Source: Cheilinus undulatus (Eukaryota; Chordata; Actinopteri; Labriformes; Labridae). From it: a stretch of DNA of 64,000 nucleotides. Both the position numbers and the translations under genes were made by a program. The stretch spans positions 33,542,398 to 33,606,397 of the forward strand of contig NC_054865.1 in the NCBI RefSeq assembly GCF_018320785.1, given 5' to 3'. The notes under the pieces are model-generated. The model did no database searches and had not been told where the DNA came from. It saw only the letters and a program-made list of their open reading frames with translations. Shown in pieces: positions 36,950 to 56,139 of this stretch (positions are counted from its first letter, which is position 1; every line of letters begins with the position of its first letter).

Positions 36950-37074
36950 TCTTAGCTTTGAGACCAGTGTACTAATTTCCATCAGTCACCTGAACACACC
37001 ATCGACTTCTCGAGGACCCGCATTTTTGGTGCGCGTGCGCACATGGTGGTCTTTCTGAGCGTCGCGGCTACAAC
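36950..37074 (+). promoter_or_regulatory. kars1: kars1 promoter and 5' UTR region with NRF-1-like site
   Basis: CpG-rich compared with its surroundings and without a TATA box. TGCGCGTGCGCA at 37030-37041 differs at one base from the palindromic NRF-1 site TGCGCATGCGCA. NRF-1 controls many housekeeping and mitochondrial genes. The start of transcription was not located. Confidence 0.5.
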
Positions 37075-45966
<8,892 letters not shown>

Positions 45967-46545
45967 TGACATGATCTCTGGCCTTTCCTGCCATGACATC
46001 AGGGCGGGAATCTGTAGGAATACGAGCCTTTACCTCACTGTGGTCGTCAGTGCAGCTTGCTGGGTTTGACTGTTTATTGTTGGTCTGTGCATTTTTTTTC
46101 TGTTAATAAGGGAAATCATCTGGTTTGGGTTAATGGATCACTGTCAAACAATAACTTCTTTTTCTTTTGTATTTCTTACACAGTCGCTATCATCTTTGCA
46201 TATTTGGCAACATTTTAATCCTTGTAGTCATCCAGGCTTCAAATGGGTGATATTTGATCAGGAAGTCATATGATTGCAGACCTGGATAAAAGGTTTAATA
46301 TGCTGTTTGAGATGCATTAAGAGGTGCTTGATCGTGGCTTCTACATATGGAGTAGGTACACCACATGATTACAGAGATCTAGCCTCTATAAACTTTTAAA
46401 TATCCTCAAAATGTTAATCATTTTTTATCCAGGCCTGCCTGAATCCTTGTTTGTCCTTTCTCAACATGGGCTGCACAAATTAAGTGTATTTCTGTGCCAG
46501 CAAGTTTTAAACATGAATATGTCTGAATAAAGAATATAAATCTAC
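45967..46545 (+). other. kars1: kars1 3' UTR
   Basis: From the stop to just beyond AATAAA at 46526-46531. No other coding frame. End inferred from the poly(A) signal. Confidence 0.65.
46526..46531 (+). terminator. kars1: kars1 poly(A) signal
   Basis: AATAAA about 560 bases after the kars1 stop, followed within 35 bases by a TTTCTTTTGGGTGTTTATGG GT-rich element. Confidence 0.65.
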
Positions 46546-46602
46546 ATTACTAATTTCTTTTGGGTGTTTATGGTCTGATTGGAAAAAAAAATCAACACAT
46601 TT

Positions 46603-46690
46603 TTTATTTTACTTAACCAGGAAACCTATTGAGATCAATAATCTCATTTACAAGAGTGGTCTGGCCAAGACGGGCAGCAGCACGTGTAGT
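46603..46690 (+). repeat. dispersed repeat fragment (shared with 58198-58262)
   Basis: Shared segments TTTATTT(T)ACTTAACCAGG / ATTTAACAAGGAA, then CCT.(A/C)TTGAGAT and CTCATTTA(C/T)AAGAGTG. It matches a widespread fish repeat, class unknown to me. Confidence 0.55.
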
Positions 46691-46987
46691 CCAATTTTGG
46701 GACCTTAAAAGCTGTAGAAACTCTTGTGTATAATCTTGATTCTGGACTTTTGTGACAGCCCAGTTTTACATCAACAGAAAGCAAACAGCATCTTAAAATT
46801 TATGGTGTCTGAGATCTCTTCCTCTACCATCATTTTCACGGATGAACACTACTGTCATAGATCGATATGGCTTACTCAGTGGCAGATGTGAGACCTGCAA
46901 AACTGTTGAACAGTGTTTACTGAATTTAACCATAACTATTGCAATGCACCATTTTGGAGAATCATATCAGTTAATCAGAGTTTCCAT

Positions 46988-47521
46988 TAACCTGACACAC
47001 CAGATGGATTTGTTTCATACATCCATCTGGAAAGCCTTCAATACTAAGTGTTTGAGAAAAGGCAGAGGCTTAAAAAAAACTTGGAGTGTGATTGGATGAA
47101 CATTCTGTCTGTCACATTTTTACGGGCCAATCAGAGCAACAAAACACGTGATGTAGCCACAACCGAGGACTAATGCAAACCATGGCAACTGTAGACATGT
47201 AAGTACACAACATTTTTAATTTTTGAAAAGAAAACAGCTCACTGCTGTTCTTTGTTCTTCTTTTAACGAAGAAATGTCAACCTCTGATAAAAGTGGCGCT
47301 TTAGCAGCATCCACACTGATGTCTTCCGTCATAATTGCACCGGCCTCTTGTTGCTGCTTGCTTACGTCACGACTCTGCCGCACCTGAAAGTACTGCCCCT
47401 CGTCGCTGATTGGTCCTGTCACTTTCTAACTGGGCCCAAACAGTTCAGATGGGAGCTTTGCAAGATGGATTCAACAGTGAGAAACATGGAAACAGGCATA
47501 TCCATCTGCTTTGCAAGGTTA
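46988..47521 (-). mobile_element. DNA transposon with 9 bp target duplication and helicase-like fragment, copy A
   Basis: Bounded by TAACCT and AGGTTA, with identical 9-mers AGTTTCCAT outside (46979-46987 and 47522-47530). Each end folds on itself: the left has CCAGATGGAT and ATCCATCTGG 11 bases apart, and the right has AGATGGAT and ATCCATCT. Minus-strand reading gives [11 protein letters not shown], then [17 protein letters not shown] (47216-47330), resembling the N-terminal part of RecQ-like helicase frames seen in fish repeats. It carries three CCAAT/ATTGG boxes and a CACGTG (47145-47150). An inverted copy is at 52115-52659. A 9 bp duplication points to Mutator-like or Merlin-like elements; class not proven. 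Confidence 0.75.
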
Positions 47522-48078
47522 AGTTTCCATGTCACTGAGTTTAATAATCCTCATAATACAACAAATGGACTCTTAAAAGTGATCTTATGTTCCAATAGAG
47601 GGAGCACAATTACTACACTGAACTTGTGTGCGCAGCCAGACTTGAAAGAAGCCACACCGAGGTCAGGAGCCAGGGGTTGCTGCAGCGTTGAGTGCTCTGA
47701 AGACACACCCAGAAAACAAGAAACACCTCAATTAAATTGATGAGGATGGTGAAATATCTCTGTATGTGTTCATCCTGGCTAATGGATGACTTCTTGAAAA
47801 ACTCGTTTATGTTTCTCATCACTGTAATGGTCAACATCACAGAATCTGGGAGAAACCCTGAGAGTTTCTAGCTCTTCAGCTGAAGTGCACTCTTTTGCAG
47901 GCTTTACTTTGTCTATATTTTAGATGGCCTTGATGATTTTTGGAGGTATGATTGTCCTCTTGTTTGTGATATTTTTGGACACATGCCAGTATTGTCATAA
48001 GTCTGTCCTGAGTTTTGACTATTATGATCCCTTAGATCTTTTTCACCTTGTCAGATTGGTCACACTGTACTCATCAGT

Positions 48079-48876
48079 CAGGGGTGGAAAGTAACTGATT
48101 ACACTTACTCAAATTACTGTAATTGATAAGTTTTTTGGTACTTCAACTTTTTGAACACGTTTTGAAAAATTTGAAAATTACTGATTAGTAATTTTACTTC
48201 TACTTGATTTTTTTTTTAACTTAAGCAGCTTTACTTTTACTTAAGTACAGTACTCATACTTTTCCACCTCTGTTGATTTCACAGTAGCAGACAATGATTC
48301 TATAGCACATCCTAAAACAGCTGTTATAAACAGCATTATTATTGTTTTTGATCTGAGACACATTTGCACCACTAGTAAAGTTATCCACTAAGTTAAAGTT
48401 GTTGCCTGTGACTTCTTAAAGGATGCATAGTTTGTATTTTTCATCACATGCATTGCCTTGCTATGAGGTTGGCTCTGCTTTGTTCTTCCCAGAAGAGACC
48501 CACTTTGCCACAGATTTTCAGGAGTTACTGCAGCTCTTCGCAAAATTTAACACTTTCAGTTGTGTAGTTTAACTAAATGTCGTGTTGACCAATATAAACA
48601 CTCTTATAGTGTTCAATTTTCCTCAATATGAGTTTACTTTACTTAATTTTGCTGTGTATTTGACTTTATTATAGAGGTGTGACTTTACATGAACGAAAGA
48701 TCATATTTCACTATAACAGCTCCTCAGTAGCTACTCAGATCTCAGTACTTAAAGTAAACTTTGAATTGAATATTTGTTACTATTTGCTTTATAGACAAGT
48801 ACTTTTACTTTAGTAAATTTTAACCAGCGTAAGTACTTTTACTTGGGTACAATAGTCGTGTACTTTTTCACTTCTT
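48079..48876. mobile_element. hAT-like composite element, diverged inverted copy
   Basis: Starts CAGGGGTGGAAAGTAACTG; the far end TACTTTTTCACTTCTT is a degraded terminal repeat. In reverse orientation it matches the element at 25734-26599 along its length, including internal ends (TTTTCCACCTCTG at about 48257) and segments such as GACCCACTTTGCCAC. The 8 bp flanks TCATCAGT and TTATCACT are only partly alike. Confidence 0.65.
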
Positions 48877-49094
48877 TTATCACTCATTACTATACATAAT
48901 GCTGAATTTTTTTTTGCTGTATTCATTTGCAGATTGGAAATGAAACTACTAAATTCACACAAACAGAAAATAAAGGGGCAGCCAGTGTACTTGAGTAGGT
49001 TTCAATGTTTTTCGTTGCCACATTATTCTTTTTTACACCCAAATATTCATATGAAATCCATAGTTATTTGGGTAATTTAGGTTTTATATGTTGC

Positions 49095-49640
49095 AGTGTA
49101 AATCTCGTCGACTAAAACTGTGACTGAAATGTTCATTGACAGCCTTTTTTCCATGACAAAAACTAGACTAAGACTAACCAAAAATAGATCTTTGATGACT
49201 AAAACTGACAAAAAGTAAGTTTAATTTTTGTCAAGATGACTAAAAATAGACTAAAATGTAATGTAGTTTTTGTCAAACATTCAAAATCCATGATATTTCT
49301 CCACAGTGGGTAAATCTGTCAAAAAACAATGCATCTTTAGCTATTCTGCCTCTCAGCTGTAGAAAGCAGGGACCCCAGGTTTGGCAGAGTGTATTAAACA
49401 CTTTGATAGCAGATTCAGGCAAGAGAATAAATGCTGGGACTCAAAGACTAAATTGTAAAGGACTTTTTATGGACAAAAATTAGACGTTGTTTTTGACTAG
49501 AATGTTTTTGAGTTTTTCTCGACTAAAACTAAAGTTAAAAAGGGTAGAAATGACTAAAATGTGACTCAAACTAAAAGGCATGTAATCAAAAGACTACGAC
49601 TAAGACTAAAATTAAAAATAGCTTTCAAAATTTAGACTAA
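49095..49640. repeat. GACTAAAA-rich degenerate repeat block
   Basis: Dozens of imperfect GACTAAAA/AGACTAAAAC units at both ends of the block around a non-repetitive centre (about 49290-49440). It may be a subterminal-repeat transposon. Edges are approximate. Confidence 0.55.
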
Positions 49641-50020
49641 TATGTAGACAAAATATGTTTTATCCCTTTTTAAAGATTAAACAGCTTAATTATGCATGTA
49701 ATAGTCTTAATTATTGAAGCCTTATCTGCACTGGAGCCACATGAGAGCAAAAATCAGATTTGGTCACTTTTTACTGCAGTGTGAACGTAGCCTACGTAAA
49801 ATACCTAGTATAACATGATATTAACCCCTAATAATAGTCTCGTGTGCCTTTATACGTTGTTGCAATGAACGACTTTGATACTGATTGTGGCTGCATGGTT
49901 TTTACTCAACAGTTCTGATACTTTAACTTAGTGTCAGTTATAACAGATTCGACCCTGCACACATGGTTTAACAAAACAGCTGAACTTGTGCCCCCTTCTC
50001 TCCTCCCCTCATGGCGCGAG

Positions 50021-50105
50021 CCTGTACAAAGTGGGATGGTGCGCGCTCCCGCCGTCAATTGTATGTGCAGCAGTCCATTAAAGAGTCCACATACACGGAG
50101 TGAAG
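50021..50105 (+). promoter_or_regulatory. gcsh: gcsh promoter and 5' UTR region
   Basis: GC-rich compared with the upstream sequence, with GGTGCGCGCTCCCGCCGTC near 50038. No TATA box. The transcription start was not located. Confidence 0.4.
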
Positions 50106-50256
50106 ATGGCGATGAGGGTAGCGCTGCGGTGCCTCTCCGCAAACTTTTCCCCCAGGCTCCCTCAGCTCTCGTCGGCAGCGCAGGTTTCAGCGGCTCGGCT
50201 GCTGTGGAGGAGCGGCTCTCCGCGGACACTGAGCACGAGCTCGGCCCTGTCCACAG
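50106..50256 (+). CDS. gcsh: gcsh coding exon 1 (mitochondrial presequence)
   Basis: Encodes [20 protein letters not shown] and an Arg/Ser-rich stretch ending ALST. No acidic residues, typical of a matrix-targeting peptide. Exits with one base of a split Ala codon. Confidence 0.93.
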
Positions 50257-53200
50257 GTAAAAAGATATTCACCCGAATAACAACTGCACTAAGTAGCTGT
50301 ATTGGGACACTACGACATGCGGGCTGGTCACACATTCCTGTCCGTCTCTAATGGACGAAAACCCTCACGCAGCTGGTGTCACTTTCCCACAGCGAGGAGG
50401 AGGAATGCCGCCCTGAAAATTTGTTTTTCTCTAGAAAGTTGCCGAATTAGTGAAAAGAAAAGGGTACAGTCATCAGCAAACACATGTGGGCTTGGTTACA
50501 TCAAGGGCTTTTTCCTTTAGATGTCACTAAAGGGACACGAACTCCAAATTCTGATGTAATTGATACCCGTAAGCAGCAAATTATCAGTGTCTCGTGCACC
50601 AACTGGTAACCTATCAAAAAAGTCACCCGGAATCCTGTTTGTGCCACAAACTGTCAAGAGATTAGTTTGTATTTGTACACGTTGCCTGAAATTTCAGAAA
50701 AATATATTTTCATTGAAGTTTTGACTTTCATTCATTTCTAAACCTTAGTAAAACTATTTTTCTTGATTTGTGGAAGCTTTTGAAAAGCCCTTGGACATCT
50801 TATAACTGAATAAATGTTTAGCCAGCTCTTTCATGAAAGAATATTTAGTCCTCTGTGACAGCCACAGCTCTACTGAGCCATGCTACAGCAGGATCTTGCA
50901 CAGTTCGCGATCTGGTTCAATCCTGTATTTTTCTGCATGGTCTGACAGCAACACTGGAAATTGTTGAGGCAGTGTGATTCTTCCCTCAGGGAGTAGCAAA
51001 GAAGACAGCATGACATCAAAAGGCTCTTACTCTTGTTTTTTTAAACTATTGATCTGACTCAGCAAAATATTGGTTGACCAAGAGTCCATGTGATGAAAAA
51101 GGCAACCAGAATAAATTTCTTACTTTAATGAATCAGTGTTCTGTCTGATTGCAGTCACTAATCAGCGGTTGTTCGTTTTTATTTTGCCCTACATTGTGTG
51201 TGGCCTGCCTACTTTTTAGCTTTGGTCCAAAGTACAGGAAAGCACTCATTCGTCATCTAAATAATGCCATTTGTAGCTCTTGGGCTTCCCACAGTTCATT
51301 TAAAAAGATTCCCCTCAGAGTTTTTTTCATCATGGGGTTCATGTCATTGATAGTACAATCACACTGATTAATCTGGTGCAGACTAACATTTCCTTTGTTC
51401 TTTCCACAGCCCTGAAGTTCACAGATAAGCATGAGTGGGTGCAAGTGGAGGGAGGAATTGGCACAGTTGGTATCAGCAGTTATGCTCAGGTAGGTTGTTG
51501 CTCTTTCTTAACTAATCTTTGATTTACAACGCACTTGGTTCAGAGGTTTAATGATGGCAATCTGATAAAACTGAGATGTAAATGTGAGCTGTTCAGTACT
51601 GTACTTTGTCCTAAACAGCAGCGGCTTTACTACAGCAGGATAATTCACTCTTTTATGACTATTGCTCCAGACAATTGATTACTACCGAAATGCAACAGTC
51701 TGCAGAACTCTCAAGGACAGACACAAAGAAATACAGAACTTTACACTATGGCAGAGGATTTTTGCCTTTTGCAGCTTTCAGTGAAACTGTCAGAGTCATT
51801 GTTTTTCAGTTTGTCTTGCCACTGTAATCAGAACCAGGATTTGACTATTTTATCTCATGTGCTGACTTGTCAAATTATTGCAGCGCTGTGGAGGTTAGTG
51901 TAAAACAAATTGATGATGAAAAAACACTGAACAACTGTCTGCTGAGGACCATTTTCTTTCAGGAACTCCAAACTTTATATCTGCACACAAAAAGTGCCTT
52001 TTTAAGCGTTTATTCTGTTTCTTCATCTTGCTATTTAAATTCACATTCACCATCAAATAAACACTGATTGGTCTTAGAGTTGCTCACAATGAGCTTTGCA
52101 TTTTAGCAAAATTGTAACCTAACAAAGCAGATGGATACACCCGTTTCCATGTTTTTCACTGGCAAATCCATCTTGCAAAGCTCCCATCTGAACCATTTGG
52201 GCCCGGTTAGAAAGTGACAGGACCAATCAGCGACGAGGGGCAGTACTTTCAGGCACAGCAGAGTCGTGACGTAAACAAGCAGCAGCAAGAGCTGGTGCAG
52301 TTATGGCGGAAGAGATTAGTGTGGATGCTGCTAAAGCGCCAGTTTATCAGAACTTGACAACATTTCTTTGTCAAGAGATGAACAAAAAAACAGCAGTGAG
52401 TTGTTTTCTTTTCAGAAACGACAGAGGTCGAGTACTTACATGTCTGTAGTTGCCATGTTTTGCGTTATTCCTCAGTAGCTGCACATGCGCGGCTCGATAG
52501 TGGCTACGTCACGTGTTTTGTAGCTCTGATTGGCCTGTAGAGATGTGACAGACAGAACGTTCACCCAATCACACTCTGAGTTTTTTTTTCAAAGCCTCTG
52601 CCTTTTCTCAAACATTTCCAGATGGATGTGTAAAACAATCCATCTGGCTTGTCAGGTTAGCAAAATTGTACTTCAACAATGCTCATCATGTAGCTTCCTG
52701 TGATTCAATTTGGCAAACCATATGAATGAAACATCCTGAGACAGTTCACACTAGATACAATACAACAGATATAACTTAACATATAACCAGTGAGGTGCAG
52801 GGTATACATGGGTATACAGAGTATACCCACTTATTTTCCTGACACTATTGAGTATGTTCAGTTCAAGATCCCATCTCCTAGGATAGAAAGGCAACAAAAA
52901 GTAATGTGTGTACACTACTGCATTCCTATGTAACACATTACCTCCAGCACTGCTGAGGAATATGGAACAGTTCTCTCAGAAAGTACAATCATGTAGTTTT
53001 CTCAGCCTGTAGTCTCTGGGCCAGCAGTGATGGTAAAATCTTCTCTCCATTGGCTATTTATTTCATAACAATCCTTTCTTCTTGCAGGCAGAGGAGGTTA
53101 AGGGTGAATCACATTTCTACCCCTAAGCCCTTTTCTTAGCCCTACCCCTAGGTTTTGCACGTTCACGTCAGGTAAGGTGATGTCCCAATTCTCTTTTGAA

Positions 53201-55083
53201 TAGAGGGGTAGGGCTAAGGGCTACATAGCCCTTGAAATGAAGATTTTTTAGGACCACACTTGAAACCGAGGGGTATGATGAATTTCCCCTCCATGCACTT
53301 TGTTCAATTGCAATATGGCACAACAGACTACCAAGGAGGCACATAAATTAAAAAATATTTTCGGCATAATGATTATAGAAAACACAACGGTTGTATTTTC
53401 TCTCAATTGAATCTTTAGCCACTGAGGATTTAAGTGTATTGTATTTTTGGTATCTACACGTGTAAACGAGGGTTATTTATTGTATAAATAAGTGGAGAAG
53501 ATCAACGCAGTATGAACGAGACGGTCGAAGTTTTCTGGTCACCTCCGATGACGCACCTGTTTATCGGCAATGTGTGATGGTGAACCATTCTGTTTCAAGG
53601 GGCAAGGGGAAGGGGTAGACGAAGGGGAAGGGCTAAGGGGTAGAAATGGGATTGGCCTTTAGTGCCAGTGTGGAAATACTAAAAGCCCATTTTGAGTGAA
53701 CTACATTTTCTTACATGTCTTTGTTTAAGACATGAATCACAGGGTGGTTATCCTTTGCAGGATGGGCCATTGTGGTAAGAGTACACCCACTTCTGCAGAC
53801 ACTACTATACCACCATATATATAACTTAAAGTTTAACCTGAGCTGTAACAAATACATATATATTTAAAGTTCTTAATTGTACAAGTTGTTGACACTCAGG
53901 ACTGTACAAAAGCAAATTATCTTGATTGTCAACTGATACAAGCCTTAACTAACATCTTATCTTAGTACATCTCAGTTTAGTTGGTATCACTTCACTGAAA
54001 AGTTTGCATCTGAAACACATTAATATGTTGAATGGTATCTCTCTTTTGAAAGTATTGATCAGGCAGGCAGTTATTACCTGTGATTCTGTAATTAACTTTT
54101 TTTTTTTATAAATGCAACTATATAGACTCTAGAACTTAGTAATACTTTTCTGAAATTATGCAGTTATTTATATTAAAAATGTGTCGTTGTAGTGTGACAG
54201 ACCTTCACCATTGTGCTGACTAAGCACTGAATGCTTCTTCATAGTAGTATCAAAGTAAACTACTGTGTATCTTAAATTAGTTGCACATACTGCAGTCATA
54301 GTACTGTAGTTATCATAGTTCTGCTCTTTGCTTCAGTGCTCCCTTGAGCACCACATTGGTATTTCATAAAGTAGTACCTACAAATACGATATTAGTTCCA
54401 AATCGGCCTGTAGTCGAGAGTTAGAGACAGAAAAAGGAAATAATAAAACACAGTGGTACTGAGTCAAGCATCGTTCATACTAATAACTTCATTATAACAA
54501 CAGAGATATTAAATTCATGCCTTTTTTTTCTTTTATGCAGGAAGCATTAGGAGATGTGGTCTACTGTGGACTCCCTGAAATTGGCCAAAGACTTGAACAA
54601 ATGGGTAAACTCCTGGGACACAGCGGATTTTTGTATGTTATTTGGTCATGCAGTGTAATGAGAAACTTCTATGACTTGTGTGTTGTAGAGGAGTTTGGGG
54701 CCTTGGAAAGCGTAAAGGCAGCCAGCGAGCTTTACTCACCACTGACAGGAGAGGTGACTGAGATCAACACAGAGTTGGCAGAGAATCCTGGTCTTGTGAA
54801 TAAATCCTGCTATGCAGATGGTAAGCTCCTCGCAGTCACTGCTGTTCTTTATCAGCACATTTGCTATTTCAGGGAAGTCCTGCCAGTAGGCTTGTTGTTA
54901 AGACAGACGAGTAGAAGACTGATGGAAAAATGCTTAAATTTTAAACATGTACATTTCTTTTTAATGTATGATGCCATGTTTTCAGGGTGGCTAATCAAGA
55001 TGACGATTGAAAAGCCTGAAGAACTCGATGGTCTCATGGATCAAGCTGCATATGATACATTTCTGAAGTCACTTGAAGAATAG
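50106..55083 (+). CDS. gcsh: glycine cleavage system H protein, mitochondrial (5 exons, 174 aa)
   Basis: GCSH is the lipoylated shuttle of the mitochondrial glycine cleavage system. It carries the aminomethyl group from the P protein to the T protein and is reoxidised by the L protein. Exons: 50106-50256, 51410-51489, 54541-54604, 54689-54820, 54986-55083. Phases agree; 525 bases, 174 residues (human 173). Residues 1 to about 49 form an Arg/Ser/Ala/Leu-rich matrix presequence. The mature part begins near [10 protein letters not shown] and has the lipoyl motif [20 protein letters not shown], with the lipoyl Lys108 at 54715-54717. It ends TFLKSLEE. The ATG at 50106 is chosen because it is the first in frame (stop TGA just upstream at 50101) and gives the usual length. 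Intact. Confidence 0.96.
50257..51409 (+). other. gcsh intron 1
   Basis: A 1.15 kb intron with no recognisable repeat or RNA gene. Confidence 0.85.
51410..51489 (+). CDS. gcsh: gcsh coding exon 2
   Basis: Encodes [20 protein letters not shown], then ISSYAQ, the start of the H-protein fold. Confidence 0.97.
52115..52659 (+). mobile_element. DNA transposon with 9 bp target duplication and helicase-like fragment, copy B
   Basis: Bounded by TAACCT and AGGTTA, with identical 9-mers GCAAAATTG outside (52106-52114 and 52660-52668). In opposite orientation to copy A at 46988-47521 and similar to it throughout. Plus-strand reading from about 52302 gives [13 protein letters not shown] and, after a diverged stretch, [13 protein letters not shown]. 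It contains CACGTG (about 52511-52516) and CCAAT/ATTGG boxes. Each end folds into its own small hairpin (AGATGGAT with ATCCATCT). Confidence 0.75.
53101..53658. mobile_element. PIF/Harbinger-type MITE with TTA target duplication
   Basis: Left end AGGGTGAATCACATTTCTAC; the right end in reverse is AGGCCAATCCCATTTCTACC. TTA flanks both sides (53098-53100 and 53659-53661). Its ends are dense in CCCTA/GGGGTA units. No transposase. Confidence 0.78.
54541..54604 (+). CDS. gcsh: gcsh coding exon 3
   Basis: Encodes [20 protein letters not shown] and Met, conserved in H proteins. The frame runs on past the donor GTAAAC, but the next exon restores the family sequence. Confidence 0.97.
54689..54820 (+). 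CDS. gcsh: gcsh coding exon 4 (lipoyl-lysine motif)
   Basis: Encodes [20 protein letters not shown], then [20 protein letters not shown]. The Lys in ESVKAA is the lipoylation site. Confidence 0.98.
54986..55083 (+). CDS. gcsh: gcsh terminal coding exon 5
   Basis: Encodes [20 protein letters not shown], then [12 protein letters not shown] and TAG. Matches the H-protein C-terminus. Confidence 0.97.
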
Positions 55084-55425
55084 CTCGATAAATTCCCTCT
55101 ACTGTACTGTTTTGTACTGTAATTACAAACAACATTAGCAGGCAGAGTTACTAACATCTGGTGTGACTCCTTTTCTTATCTGTGGTATTTATTTTGATAC
55201 TGGAAATTAAATAGTCTTTAACATCTTCCAATCAGGGTAGGATTCTGTTTAGCCACCAGCCAACCTAAAAGGGCTCTCAAACTCATGATCTGTCATAGAT
55301 ATTGGGTACTTTTTCTGGTACTTGCTCCATATTCTAATGTGTACAGATGTGGTAAAGACCAGAAACTGATTGTTTGTAAGTGCCATATCACGTTCATTTA
55401 ATAAAACCTGGTTATACAGTTTGAT
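55084..55425 (+). other. gcsh: gcsh 3' UTR
   Basis: Short 3' UTR ending shortly after AATAAA at 55400-55405. End inferred from the signal. Confidence 0.65.
55400..55405 (+). terminator. gcsh: gcsh poly(A) signal
   Basis: AATAAA about 320 bases after the gcsh stop, followed by GTGAGTATTTTCTT, a GT/T-rich downstream element. Confidence 0.65.
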
Positions 55426-55523
55426 GGGACATCCCTGTGAGTATTTTCTTCATAAAAAAAACCCTTTTACAACTGTGACTCCAGCATATTTACATATCTT
55501 ACCACTATAATTGGAGAGCTGTC

Positions 55524-55545
55524 GGTCTGTCTGTCTGTCTGTCTC
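55524..55545 (+). repeat. (GTCT)n microsatellite
   Basis: About five GTCT units shortly downstream of gcsh. Confidence 0.9.
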
Positions 55546-56139
55546 CATTTGCAAACCTCCCTGTTGCTCCAATTGTCATTGATTCCTCTCAGAGGACTTC
55601 TTGGGTATACTGGTTTGAAACTGGAACCATGAAAAAGTCATAAATATGTATAGATATTGTATTATAATCCAAAATTGCTGTGTTGCGCTTCAGTTTGCTC
55701 CCCCATACGTCACCATCCACTGATATGGCTGACGTACAGTGAGCGTACTACATCCCTTCCTCTTTGTGCTGTTGCTCTGTTGTGTTTCTATAAGCATTGA
55801 TTGAGCTGAAGTAATTTTTTTACTCTTTCTACTTCTAATTACTTCAAAATCTGACTACAGATATAGATATACATAGATTACATTACTAATTAGTATGATA
55901 ATAGGTTAATTGGTACAAATACAGATGTGAGATGAGGCATTTTTACCACAGTGATTTACATCAATGCATAATCTTTTAGTGCTAATATGCATATCAGGTG
56001 AGGTATTTTATCTCAGTAATTTAAGTTACAGTTAATAGGCTAATTAGTGCAAATGTGCATATGACATGAGTGAGCTGTATTCCTGAGACTAGAGGAGCCA
56101 GCGTGCATAGTGAGGTGTATTCCTGGTGTCAGAGTGGGC

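Larger units (their letters stand above)
46546..50020. other. kars1-gcsh intergenic region, repeat-rich
   Basis: 3.5 kb. It contains a dispersed repeat piece (46603-46690), a 9-bp-duplication element (46988-47521), a hAT composite copy (48079-48876) and a GACTAAAA-rich block (49095-49640). No gene was recognised. Confidence 0.8.
51490..54540 (+). other. gcsh intron 2
   Basis: A 3.05 kb intron. It holds copy B of the 9-bp-duplication element (52115-52659), a GGGTATACATGGGTATAC-type repeat piece near 52798-52835 that may pair with one near 53780-53812, and a Harbinger-type MITE (53101-53658). Confidence 0.88.

Noticed and set aside
54605-54688. Continuation of the gcsh frame through intron 3 (and 54821-54985 through intron 4)
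   Set aside because: These introns happen to be open in frame, but canonical GT-AG sites and the H-protein alignment show they are removed.
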